IMG/VR virus record: IMGVR_UViG_3300034106_004295
Location: 1-26,014 of that record
DNA length: 26,014 nt
Source: a virus
Reading direction: 5' to 3' (one strand)
Made by a program: the position numbers and the translations under genes. Below the pieces are notes generated by a model that saw nothing but the letters and a program-made list of their open reading frames with translations, did not search any database and was not told the origin of the DNA. This document shows positions 13,354-19,502 of this stretch, in pieces. Position 1 is the stretch's first letter. Each line of letters opens with the position of its first letter.

Positions 13354-13974
13354 GTGCCACAGCTCAATTTCACGATTCCAGCGGACCTGCTGGACAGAAT
13401 CGACGCCGCAAAGCCCAACTACCTAGACAGGAAGGGCTTTATCTGCCTGTTGCTCTCAGAGCAGTTGACAGAGGGGAGTACAGTACGCGCCTACCGTGTC
13501 GGTGCGGGAACCAGTCCTCTAGTAGGACCATCCATGCAAGACCTGCCAACGGAGCAGGTCAAGCAAGGATCGCCTGCTCAGCAGGGGCTGTTGGATTCCG
13601 GGTTTGTGGAAACCCTTGAACCAAAAAAAAAGAATAAAACCAAGGGTAGAAATGAGGGTAAAAAGCGCCCTGACTACACCCTTGAGTTTGAAGCCTTCTG
13701 GCGGGTCTATCAGTCGCTTCCGGTGAAGGCGGCGAAGCAGTCCAAGCCCCTGGCCCTAGCCGCTTGGATCGAGGCCACCGCCCACTGCCCCGCTGAAGAC
13801 CTGCAGCGGGCCGTGCAGGCGCAGCTGGACGTGCAGGAGCGCGAACTGCGCACCGAGCGTGCGTTCACTGTGGCCATGCCTGATGCGTTTCGCTGGCTAA
13901 GAGACGAGTGCTACCTAGCCCTACTGGAGCGGCACGAGCCTGCGCAGTCCTCCAAGCCCTCGTGGATGCTCTGA
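13354..13974 (+). CDS. Replication protein: RHH-like N terminus plus helicase-loader-like C terminus
   Basis: A 206-residue protein from GTG 13354. Residues 1-40 (QLNFTIPADLLDRIDAAKPN, FICLLLSEQL) look like a ribbon-helix-helix unit. A disordered linker with a Lys-rich stretch (about 91-105) leads to residues 107-190, which match the C-terminal region of phage replication initiators/DnaT-like loaders: 'EFEAFWRVYQSLPVKAAKQS', 'ALAAWIEA' and 'AMPDAFRWLRDECY'. It likely marks the replication origin and recruits host helicase. Inside the linker a run of nine A (13623-13631) forms A-AAA-AAG in phase, with a -1-frame TAA one codon later. Confidence 0.7.
   Translation: MPQLNFTIPADLLDRIDAAKPNYLDRKGFICLLLSEQLTEGSTVRAYRVGAGTSPLVGPSMQDLPTEQVKQGSPAQQGLLDSGFVETLEPKKKNKTKGRNEGKKRPDYTLEFEAFWRVYQSLPVKAAKQSKPLALAAWIEATAHCPAEDLQRAVQAQLDVQERELRTERAFTVAMPDAFRWLRDECYLALLERHEPAQSSKPSWML
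13626..13637 (+). promoter_or_regulatory. Possible -1 frameshift site in the replication gene
   Basis: A-AAA-AAG (13626-13632) is in phase with the replication frame; a -1 slip gives GAA then TAA (13635-13637), a 94-residue product holding only the RHH-like part and linker. Weak nested pairing follows (AAGGGT 13642-13647 with ACCCTT 13678-13683). Sequence seen; use not shown. Confidence 0.4.
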
Positions 13975-13975
13975 C

Positions 13976-14278
13976 ATGAAGCTCTACGAACCTCAGGCGG
14001 CCAACCATTTCGTGTTTGCCACCGTGTCCATTGCCGCCCGCGAAGGCACGCCGCCGGACTACAAGGCCATCGCGGCCCAGTCCATTGACGCTGCCCTGAA
14101 CCAGCTGGATGCCTCGCGGCTGCGCAGCGCCTATCCCTACCCGCTCGGTCGCTACGACGAGTTCGGCCGCTACTGCACCTACACGCCGCCGGTGGAAGGC
14201 GTCACGCCAGGACGCTTTGTCCTGCACTCCTTGGCCGAGGAAGAGCACAAGCGGGAGCGGATGCACGCATGGCACTAA
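13976..14278 (+). CDS. Hypothetical protein (100 aa)
   Basis: ATG 13976 lies one base after the replication gene's stop. The product has an N-terminal helix-rich part ('NHFVFATVSIAAREG') and a Tyr/Pro/Gly-rich middle ('YPYPLGRYDEFGRYCTY'). No membrane segment and no motif I recognise. It overlaps the next gene by 10 bases, indicating one transcript with the replication gene. Confidence 0.65.
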   Translation: MKLYEPQAANHFVFATVSIAAREGTPPDYKAIAAQSIDAALNQLDASRLRSAYPYPLGRYDEFGRYCTYTPPVEGVTPGRFVLHSLAEEEHKRERMHAWH

Positions 14279-14544
14279 AACCTGTCAGCTCGGCATTGGC
14301 TGCCCGCAAGCTGCTGCAGCGCCTGGTCGATTCCGGTCGCTGCCAGCTGGAGCACTTCGACTACCCGACCGTTGCGCACTGCAACCCTTCGACCTACCGC
14401 AACCTCCTGCGAGACCCCGAGCCTGAAGAGGCGGTTGCCATCAGTGACCCGCGTGATTTCATCCCAGCGACCGGGCCGACACCAGCTGAAGCCCCAGAGC
14501 TGCCGTTGACCTTGGAGCAGCCGCTCACGGAGGCGCCATGGTGA
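14269..14544 (+). CDS. Hypothetical protein (91 aa)
   Basis: ATG 14269 overlaps the preceding gene. The N-terminal half is helical (SSALAARKLLQRLVDSGRCQ); the C-terminal half is acidic and Pro-rich, probably disordered. Its end overlaps the next start by 7 bases. Function unknown; likely a small early protein. Confidence 0.6.
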   Translation: MALKPVSSALAARKLLQRLVDSGRCQLEHFDYPTVAHCNPSTYRNLLRDPEPEEAVAISDPRDFIPATGPTPAEAPELPLTLEQPLTEAPW

Positions 14545-14894
14545 CGCAACTCGCCCTGGTGCTTGACGGTGAGGCCAACAAGGCTGATGGCATGTCCCGC
14601 GCTTGGGATGCTGCCAACAGCGACTGGAAAGCGGCTGCCACGGCAATCGTGCAGCACCTGGCTGAAACGCAAGCGGAGTTCACGGCCGATCAGGTCTGGG
14701 CCGAGCTGGATGACCTGGGCTTCACCACCCGCGAGCATCGCGCCATGGGTGCCGTGATGCGTGCTGCGGCTGTGGACGGCCTGATTGTCAAGACGGACCG
14801 CGTGACTCCAACCAGCCGCCCATGCGCCAACCGCCGCCCGGTTGCGGTGTGGCAGTCATTACTCACTAGGACTAGCTATGCCCCTATCGACTGA
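14538..14894 (+). CDS. Winged-helix-like early protein (118 aa)
   Basis: Residues about 20-90 read as a small winged helix: 'WKAAATAIVQHLAETQAEFT', 'ADQVWAELDDLGFTT', 'HRAMGAVMRAAAVDGLI'. A basic C terminus follows ('RPCANRRPVAVWQS'). This layout occurs in small phage proteins coded beside nucleases and replication genes. It overlaps the nuclease gene by 17 bases in another frame. DNA binding is inferred. Confidence 0.65.
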   Translation: MVTQLALVLDGEANKADGMSRAWDAANSDWKAAATAIVQHLAETQAEFTADQVWAELDDLGFTTREHRAMGAVMRAAAVDGLIVKTDRVTPTSRPCANRRPVAVWQSLLTRTSYAPID

Positions 14895-15561
14895 GACCGC
14901 TGTGACCTTGACCCCAACTGCAGCCACCTGGCTCAACCCCCTCCCCATCACCCGCGACGAGGCGCACGTCTACCGCCTGGCCGATGGCCACGTCTTCCCT
15001 ACTTCCGTCACCTCCCTGATCTCTGCGGTCACCAAGACCCCCTCCCAAATGGAGGCGATCATGGCCAGCCGTCACACCTGGGAACCACGCGGCAACACCA
15101 TTCACCAAACGCTGGAAGCTATGGCTCACCAGCGCTGGAACCCTTCGCCGCCTGATTTCCAGCCACCTGATCCAACCGACTACACCGCCTGGATCGACCC
15201 GCTCCTGGCCCACCCGCTCTGGGATCAAGTGCAGGTCATCGGCGCTGAAGTGATGGCCTACAGCCTGCGCCGCAACGTGGCCGGCACCGCTGACCTCGTG
15301 CTCAAGTTCCCTGACGGCACCTATGCCGCCGCTGATCTCAAGACACAAGGCAGCGCGGGCAGCAGCGCCTACGACACCAGGCCCCAGCTCGGCGCCGGTG
15401 TCGAAATGATCGGCGACCACTACGGCCTGTTCTTCTCGCGTTGCCTCACGCTCTGGTCCAAACCCGGCAGCCTCACCATCCAGACCCACACCGCAGACGA
15501 ATGCCTGCAGGCTTGGCTGGATGCGTGCGACCTCTATGCAGAGCGCTTCAGGCCGTTCTAG
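14878..15561 (+). CDS. PD-(D/E)XK nuclease, RecB/Cas4-like exonuclease
   Basis: A 227-residue protein; ATG 14878 is preferred to the in-frame ATG 14842 inside the previous gene. Motifs in order: 'RGNTIHQTLE' (residues 71-80, the R-G-x-x-x-H element of RecB-family nucleases), E124 in 'VIGAEVMAY', D139 in 'GTADLVLKF', and D153-x-K155 in 'YAAADLKTQ'. A later 'RPQLGAGVEMI' fits the conserved Q-x-x-x-Y helix only loosely. It should be a metal-dependent DNA exonuclease, a natural partner of the Sak3-like protein for strand annealing. There is no Cas4-type Cys cluster. No CRISPR locus is near, so a phage recombination role is favoured. Confidence 0.82.
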   Translation: MPLSTETAVTLTPTAATWLNPLPITRDEAHVYRLADGHVFPTSVTSLISAVTKTPSQMEAIMASRHTWEPRGNTIHQTLEAMAHQRWNPSPPDFQPPDPTDYTAWIDPLLAHPLWDQVQVIGAEVMAYSLRRNVAGTADLVLKFPDGTYAAADLKTQGSAGSSAYDTRPQLGAGVEMIGDHYGLFFSRCLTLWSKPGSLTIQTHTADECLQAWLDACDLYAERFRPF

Positions 15562-15772
15562 CCGCTGATTAGCCGCGCCTAGCTCCCTCTCCCTTCATCC
15601 CATGGCACCATTGGCCTGCCGGGATGGTCGGAATACAACACCCTCACGGGGAATCAGGACAGGGCATGCGGCCCATCGGAATCCCGGCACCCTCTTCCCT
15701 AGTCAGCCCTTGACGGCTGCACTGGGCTAGCCTATTGTCTGAACACGGGGGCGACCCCACCGCATACCAGCC
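15562..15772 (+). promoter_or_regulatory. Intergenic region with a sigma-70-type promoter
   Basis: No convincing gene is seen in these 211 bases. TTGACG (15710-15715), a 17-base spacer and TATTGT (15733-15738) form a good promoter for the next operon of small genes; the spacer contains GGGCTAGCC (15724-15732), which may be an operator. The segment before it holds CTAG elements and C-rich sequence with no other structure I can support. Confidence 0.7.
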
Positions 15773-15979
15773 ATGCAGCATCCGCTCTGCACCGTCCTGC
15801 CCGATACCCCGCCCAGTCAGCGGGAGGCAGAACGTGTGACCTTCGTCAATGCCCTGCGCTCCGACTGGAGTCATCAGCACGACGCTGGTGACTTGCACGA
15901 CGCCTTCCAGGCAGACGGCATCCCCTACACCGTGCAGCTCACTCCCGGCATGGAAACCCCATCCTTTCCGTGGTTATGA
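15773..15979 (+). CDS. Hypothetical protein (68 aa), first gene after promoter
   Basis: ATG 15773 lies 34 bases after the TATTGT box. The product is acidic and His-rich in places (REAERVTFVNALRSDWSHQH), with no membrane segment. Its stop overlaps the next ATG by 4 bases (ATGA). It starts a run of very small coupled genes. Function unknown. Confidence 0.6.
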   Translation: MQHPLCTVLPDTPPSQREAERVTFVNALRSDWSHQHDAGDLHDAFQADGIPYTVQLTPGMETPSFPWL

Positions 15980-16146
15980 CTAGCCCTAACGAGCTGCAAG
16001 CCCTGCTCAAGCAGGCCGTCCACGACGACTGCCACGAGGAGCCCGCTGTCGAGTTCCTCCAAGACCACGGCATCCGCTACTTCAGCCACAGCCGTCAGTA
16101 CCTGATCGAACTCGCCTATCGCAACGGCTGGAGGCCCGCGTCATGA
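15976..16146 (+). CDS. Small hypothetical protein (56 aa)
   Basis: ATG 15976 overlaps the preceding stop and the stop TGA (16144-16146) overlaps the next ATG. The product (MTSPNELQALLKQAVHDDCH, then VEFLQDHGIRYFSHSRQYLI) has clear helix and strand pattern. Chained ATGA overlaps on both sides support it. Function unknown. Confidence 0.6.
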   Translation: MTSPNELQALLKQAVHDDCHEEPAVEFLQDHGIRYFSHSRQYLIELAYRNGWRPAS

Positions 16147-16316
16147 CCTTCCTCCTCACCTACGTGCCAGCCCTTGAGCGTTGCGCGACCAGCAAGATCA
16201 CGCCCATCAGCGAAATGCTCTGCGCCGATGCGTCCTGGTCCCCCGAGCAGGTATCTGCCGCCTTCCTTCGTCATCACCCCGGCATCGAACTGATCGCCTG
16301 CACCCAGCAGCCATGA
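16143..16316 (+). CDS. Small hypothetical protein (57 aa)
   Basis: ATG 16143 overlaps the previous stop and its TGA (16314-16316) overlaps the next ATG. Product: MTFLLTYVPALERCATSKIT, then 'ADASWSPEQVSAAFLRHHPG'. Soluble and short, coupled to neighbours on both sides. No function assigned. Confidence 0.55.
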   Translation: MTFLLTYVPALERCATSKITPISEMLCADASWSPEQVSAAFLRHHPGIELIACTQQP

Positions 16317-16498
16317 GCTACGCCATCCAATCCCTCACCGCTACCGGTTGGTCCTCCACCTTTCCCCTCCTCGATACACCCCTCAACCCCGACGCCAATG
16401 TCTTCCAACAGCAAGAGCAGGCCACACGTCTCGCTGCCGACCTTCATGACCTCTGGCCCGACGCGCTCTTCCGTGTCATCCGCGTTGACGACGACTGA
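16313..16498 (+). CDS. Small hypothetical protein (61 aa)
   Basis: The ATG at 16313 (ATGA overlap with the previous stop) is preferred over the longer in-frame start at 16181, whose extra residues overlap the neighbour. The product contains 'EQATRLAADLHDLWPDALFR', a plausible helix, and ends in an acidic DDD. Unknown function, same message as the genes before it. Confidence 0.6.
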   Translation: MSYAIQSLTATGWSSTFPLLDTPLNPDANVFQQQEQATRLAADLHDLWPDALFRVIRVDDD

Positions 16499-16655
16499 GC
16501 CCACGCTTCCAACCTTCTCCCATCGCCCAATCCGTCATGCCCGCCGCACGCACCGCCAAGCCCGCCGCAGCTTCCTCAGCCGCCACGCTGATGCCATCCT
16601 CTTCCTCTGGTCCTGCCTGCTCATCGCTGGAATCATCATCCTTGCCCTCACTTGA
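16398..16655 (+). CDS. Possible small membrane protein in overlapping frame
   Basis: This frame ends in a convincing single membrane helix (AILFLWSCLLIAGIIILALT) after an Arg-rich stretch. However, it has no ATG, GTG or TTG after 16500, and its N-terminal part (from 16398) overlaps the 61-residue gene and reads as noise. It may use a rare start or be a chance frame. It overlaps the N-terminal part of the coiled-coil gene that starts at 16537. Confidence 0.3.
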   Translation: MSSNSKSRPHVSLPTFMTSGPTRSSVSSALTTTEPTLPTFSHRPIRHARRTHRQARRSFLSRHADAILFLWSCLLIAGIIILALT

Positions 16656-16941
16656 GGCCACACTGGATGAGTTGACGGAGCTGGCCCACAGTGAAAAGGC
16701 CCTTCAAGCGCGACGACAAGAACTCCTTGACGCGCTGGATCAACTGGTGGAAGCAGGTGAGGCAGAGGAGGCAATGGAATGGAACGACTACAAAATCACC
16801 CGCCGTTGCCGCAAGTCCTACACCTACCCTGAGCACATCCTTGATCAGCGCCAGCAGCTCAAGGCCGCAGAGCAGCTCGCCGTTGCTCTAGGCGAAGCTG
16901 AGACAACGATCAAACACTTCTGGGAGGTGCGTGGGGCATGA
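16537..16941 (+). CDS. Coiled-coil protein, unknown (134 aa; start uncertain)
   Basis: From about residue 38 on this is a charged, helical, probably coiled-coil protein (LDELTELAHSEKALQARRQE, then KITRRCRKSYTYPEHILDQR). The first 35 residues are Ala/Ser-rich and overlap a better-looking membrane frame, so the true start may be TTG 16642. Its end overlaps the next start by ATGA. The KITRR...SYTYPE segment between the helices is reminiscent of phage proteins with two helices around a short loop. Function unknown. Confidence 0.6.
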   Translation: MPAARTAKPAAASSAATLMPSSSSGPACSSLESSSLPSLEATLDELTELAHSEKALQARRQELLDALDQLVEAGEAEEAMEWNDYKITRRCRKSYTYPEHILDQRQQLKAAEQLAVALGEAETTIKHFWEVRGA

Positions 16942-17186
16942 CCAGCATCACTGAACACGTCCTGTTCAATAGCCTCAGCAATGGCACACACTTGCGCATC
17001 ACCGCACGTCGGGGCCTAGCCCCAGGCATCACCTTGGTGCGTTTCCTGAAGACCACGCCAAGGCGCAAGCTGCTTGATCAGATCGCTGAATGGGGGCCAG
17101 CCGGCTGGGTCTCCAATCGCTGGGTGCCGCGCCCGCCAGCCGTACCCGAGAACATCATCTGCCAGGTGGAGGCACTTCTTTTGTGA
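16938..17186 (+). CDS. Hypothetical protein (82 aa)
   Basis: ATG 16938 overlaps the preceding stop (ATGA). The N-terminal part has strand-like segments (THLRITARRGLAPGITLVRF), followed by 'LLDQIAEWGPAGWVSNRWVP', basic and Trp-rich. No motif known to me; the stop overlaps the next ATG by one base. Confidence 0.6.
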   Translation: MTSITEHVLFNSLSNGTHLRITARRGLAPGITLVRFLKTTPRRKLLDQIAEWGPAGWVSNRWVPRPPAVPENIICQVEALLL

Positions 17187-17407
17187 TGACCAACCTCTCC
17201 CGCGCCGCGCAGGCGGTGATGGATGCTGCTTTCTCTGCCTATTGGTCTGCCGAACAGGAGGCCCCCAACGACGAAGGGATGATTGCAGCCGCCGCCCTGC
17301 GAGCTGCTGCGGATCAGGTGGTGCCGGCAAACGGATCCCGCAAGAACAACGAGATCCGCGTCGAGCTTCTCGCCATCGCCGCCGAGCTGGAGGGTGGCAA
17401 TGACTGA
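17186..17407 (+). CDS. Small hypothetical protein (73 aa), prophage type
   Basis: ATG 17186 uses the last base of the previous stop. The helical product carries 'IAAAALRAAADQVV' and 'IRVELLAIAAELEG', a pattern I associate with small proteins found repeatedly in Synechococcus prophage-like regions. No enzymatic motif. It overlaps the next gene by 8 bases. Confidence 0.65.
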   Translation: MTNLSRAAQAVMDAAFSAYWSAEQEAPNDEGMIAAAALRAAADQVVPANGSRKNNEIRVELLAIAAELEGGND

Positions 17408-17615
17408 CATCACTCGCTACAAGCTTGACGCTGCCTTTGCACCGCTGAGCAAGTTCGATCATCTCGCCAAGCCTGATGATTTCATCGAGGTGTCGCTATG
17501 GCACAACGGCGAAGGCTTTGATGCTCACCTGAGTAGCCATGCCGAGCAAGCCATCAGGCTCTCGTGGGGCGAGTTCAAAGCGCTGAAGAAACTGATCAAG
17601 GAACTGGATCAATGA
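17400..17615 (+). CDS. Small hypothetical protein (71 aa)
   Basis: ATG 17400 is chosen for its short overlap with the previous gene; the frame upstream of it reads as noise. The middle has 'FIEVSLWHNGEGFDAHLSSH', a beta-hairpin-like stretch with Gly-Glu-Gly turn, then helix 'WGEFKALKKLIKEL'. This pattern occurs in small cyanobacterial/cyanophage proteins of unknown function. It is coupled to the next gene by ATGA. Confidence 0.65.
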   Translation: MTDITRYKLDAAFAPLSKFDHLAKPDDFIEVSLWHNGEGFDAHLSSHAEQAIRLSWGEFKALKKLIKELDQ

Positions 17616-18172
17616 CTGACTTTCGTGCGCTGTGCGCCCGCATGGCTGACGAGCTGGATCATTATCGACAGCTCCTGATGGATGATCGCCGCGAAACTCA
17701 TGCGTTGGCAACTGAAGCCCGCGCCGCCCTGGCCCAGCCCGAGCCGCAGGGGCCGACGCAAGTGGAAGCAGTGGCTTTGTACTCAGAGGTCATGGCTGTT
17801 CACGATTGCCAGACCCTTGGAGAGATGGCCGAACACTTCGCCCGCGCCGTCCTCGCCCGCTTTGGCCGCCCCGCTATCGAGCCAGATGGACCGGCTGTGC
17901 CCGACGGCAGGGAACCGGCCTCTGTCACTGACCAGCCTACCGACAAAGAGCTGCTGGAGCTGATGCCCGAGACCATGCGGGATGAGTTCTCCTATGCCGC
18001 CAGAACATGCTCAGACGCGATGGGTGGCAGGGTGAAGCCAGGCATCTTCCGCGTGGCACTCAACACCGCTGCACTGGAGTACGCCCGCGCCGTCTTAGCC
18101 CGCTATGGCCGCTCCTCCATCAAGCCGGTGCCTGGGGTGGAGGGTGGCGAGCTGGATGGGAAAAATGGTTGA
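17612..18172 (+). CDS. Hypothetical protein with internal duplication (186 aa)
   Basis: ATG 17612 overlaps the previous stop. The N terminus (RALCARMADELDHYRQLLMD) is helical and followed by an Ala/Pro linker. A motif is present twice, 'FARAVLARFGRPAIEP' and 'YARAVLARYGRSSIKP', about 90 residues apart. Each is preceded by a helical segment, so the protein seems to have arisen by duplication of a small module. Such ARAVLARYGR repeats are familiar from small cyanobacterial prophage proteins. No function is known to me. Confidence 0.65.
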   Translation: MTDFRALCARMADELDHYRQLLMDDRRETHALATEARAALAQPEPQGPTQVEAVALYSEVMAVHDCQTLGEMAEHFARAVLARFGRPAIEPDGPAVPDGREPASVTDQPTDKELLELMPETMRDEFSYAARTCSDAMGGRVKPGIFRVALNTAALEYARAVLARYGRSSIKPVPGVEGGELDGKNG

Positions 18173-18389
18173 ACCCAATTCCAGTCGCATTGGGCCCGCA
18201 AGTGACCCATACCCACTCTGGAAGCACATGAAAAACGCAGCCATCGCAGAACCACCTTCCCCGCTAGGGCCTCAGCGCCGTTACGCAGCCATGCTTCGCA
18301 TCGTGGCTGGATTTCTCAACACTCAGGGTCATCAACAAGCCGCTTTCCTGCTTCTTGACCAAGCGGATCAGGCCTGGCCTCTGCAATGA
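18165..18389 (+). CDS. Small hypothetical protein (74 aa)
   Basis: ATG 18165 overlaps the previous stop by 8 bases; ATG 18228 is an alternative that would leave 53 residues. The core 'RRYAAMLRIVAGFLNTQGHQ' and 'AAFLLLDQADQAW' is helical. The stop overlaps the RusA start by ATGA, so the two are probably co-translated. Function unknown. Confidence 0.6.
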   Translation: MVEPNSSRIGPASDPYPLWKHMKNAAIAEPPSPLGPQRRYAAMLRIVAGFLNTQGHQQAAFLLLDQADQAWPLQ

Positions 18390-18835
18390 CAGCACAAGCG
18401 CAGCCTGAGGCCGTCACCTTCACCGTCGCCGGCATGGCACCGCAACCGCAGGGCAGCAAACGCCACGTGGGCAACGGTGTGATGGTCGAATCCTGCAAGA
18501 ACCTCAAGCCCTGGCGTTACCTCGTCCAGCAGGCCGCCATTGCCGTCAATCACCCCACCATCACCGGCCCCGTCTCCCTCTCCTGCGTCTTCCTCTTTCC
18601 CCGTCCCAAGTCGCACTACACCGCCAAAGGCACCCTCAAGCCCTCAGCGCCAACCTTTCACAGCGTCAAACCCGATGGCAGCAAATGCCTCCGCTCTACT
18701 GAAGATGCTCTTGTCGATGCTGGCCTCCTTCAAGACGACGCCCGCATCGCCATCTCCTCATTCACCAAGCGCTACACCGTCGCCGCAGAGCACCCCGGCG
18801 CTCTCATCACCATCATCCCCCTCGCGGCAACCTAA
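18386..18835 (+). CDS. rusA: RusA-type Holliday junction resolvase
   Basis: A 149-residue protein with the RusA pattern: N-terminal strand 'VTFTVAGMAPQPQGSKR' (the family's P-x-PKxR element), central 'LSCVFLFPRPKSHY', and the conserved acidic section 'KPDGSKCLRSTEDALVDAGLLQDD' in which the family's D-x-DN-x-x-K-x-x-x-D-x-L motif is recognisable: D671-like first Asp in KPDGSK, then D in TEDALVDAG and the DD pair. RusA dimers cut Holliday junctions symmetrically. In phages this resolves recombination intermediates or branched DNA before packaging, and the gene lies shortly before the terminase genes as expected. Confidence 0.85.
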   Translation: MTAQAQPEAVTFTVAGMAPQPQGSKRHVGNGVMVESCKNLKPWRYLVQQAAIAVNHPTITGPVSLSCVFLFPRPKSHYTAKGTLKPSAPTFHSVKPDGSKCLRSTEDALVDAGLLQDDARIAISSFTKRYTVAAEHPGALITIIPLAAT

Positions 18836-18851
18836 CCACAACGCCACGACC

Positions 18852-19169
18852 ATGGAACCATGGAGCATCGTCGCTAATCACCCCTTCGATGGGGATCCCT
18901 TCGGCCTGGTCATTGATCTGCCCGAGCTGACCATGGCCGATGCTGAGCACGTCGCCATCAACCTCCTCGGCTCCTTTCGGCTGACCGGTGCCTACGTTCC
19001 CTCTTCCCTGGTTCATCCCCTGCAAGGGCAATACCTCTTCCTCTACCGCGTTGCGCCAGAGCGCATCAACCGCATGGCCACCGTTTGGGCTGAAAACCTG
19101 GATGATGCCGAGCTGCGCCTCAACATCCTCGCGGCTGATGGCATCCTCCTGATGCCCGCTTCCGGTTAA
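18852..19169 (+). CDS. Hypothetical protein between rusA and terminase (105 aa)
   Basis: ATG 18852 is chosen since the long upstream frame overlaps rusA. The product opens 'MEPWSIVANHPFDGDPFGLV', then has helix 'ADAEHVAINLLGSFRL' and strand 'GQYLFLYRVAP'. Compact alpha/beta, no membrane segment, no catalytic motif seen. The last residues precede the small terminase start by 9 bases. Function unknown. Confidence 0.6.
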   Translation: MEPWSIVANHPFDGDPFGLVIDLPELTMADAEHVAINLLGSFRLTGAYVPSSLVHPLQGQYLFLYRVAPERINRMATVWAENLDDAELRLNILAADGILLMPASG

Positions 19170-19178
19170 ACTCCGGCC

Positions 19179-19502
19179 ATGGCAAAGAAGAGCACCAACG
19201 TAGAAATTGACGAGCGGGTCAACGCTGTCTACGACCTGCTACTTCGTGCGCACAGTAGGCATCAAATTGTTCAGCACGCTGCAAATACCTGGGATGTGTC
19301 AGCTCGTCAGGCTGATGATTACATCGCTCGCGCACGCCAGTTGATGCAACTGGACGCCGAGCTGGAGCGCCCGCAATGGCTAGCTGCTGCCATCGCCCGC
19401 CTCGTTGAATACGAGCGCCGCGCATCAGAAGCCAACCAGCTCAGCGTTGCCCTGAAAGCCTTGGAAGACCAGGCACGTCTGCTGCGCTTTGAGATGAGCT
19501 GA
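19179..19502 (+). CDS. terS: Terminase small subunit-like protein
   Basis: A 107-residue protein that directly precedes the large terminase and overlaps its ATG by one base. Residues about 26-56 look like a DNA-binding helix-turn-helix (HQIVQHAANTWDVSARQADD, then YIARARQLM), and residues 57-107 form a long helix (EYERRASEANQLSVALKALE) suited to oligomer formation. This is the usual small terminase plan: bind the packaging site and feed DNA to the motor. Family call rests on layout and position. Confidence 0.75.
   Translation: MAKKSTNVEIDERVNAVYDLLLRAHSRHQIVQHAANTWDVSARQADDYIARARQLMQLDAELERPQWLAAAIARLVEYERRASEANQLSVALKALEDQARLLRFEMS

Noticed and set aside
14878-15561. Cas4-like nuclease as sign of a CRISPR system
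   Set aside because: No repeat-spacer array and no cas genes are present, and the Cys cluster typical of Cas4 is missing; a phage recombination nuclease explains it.
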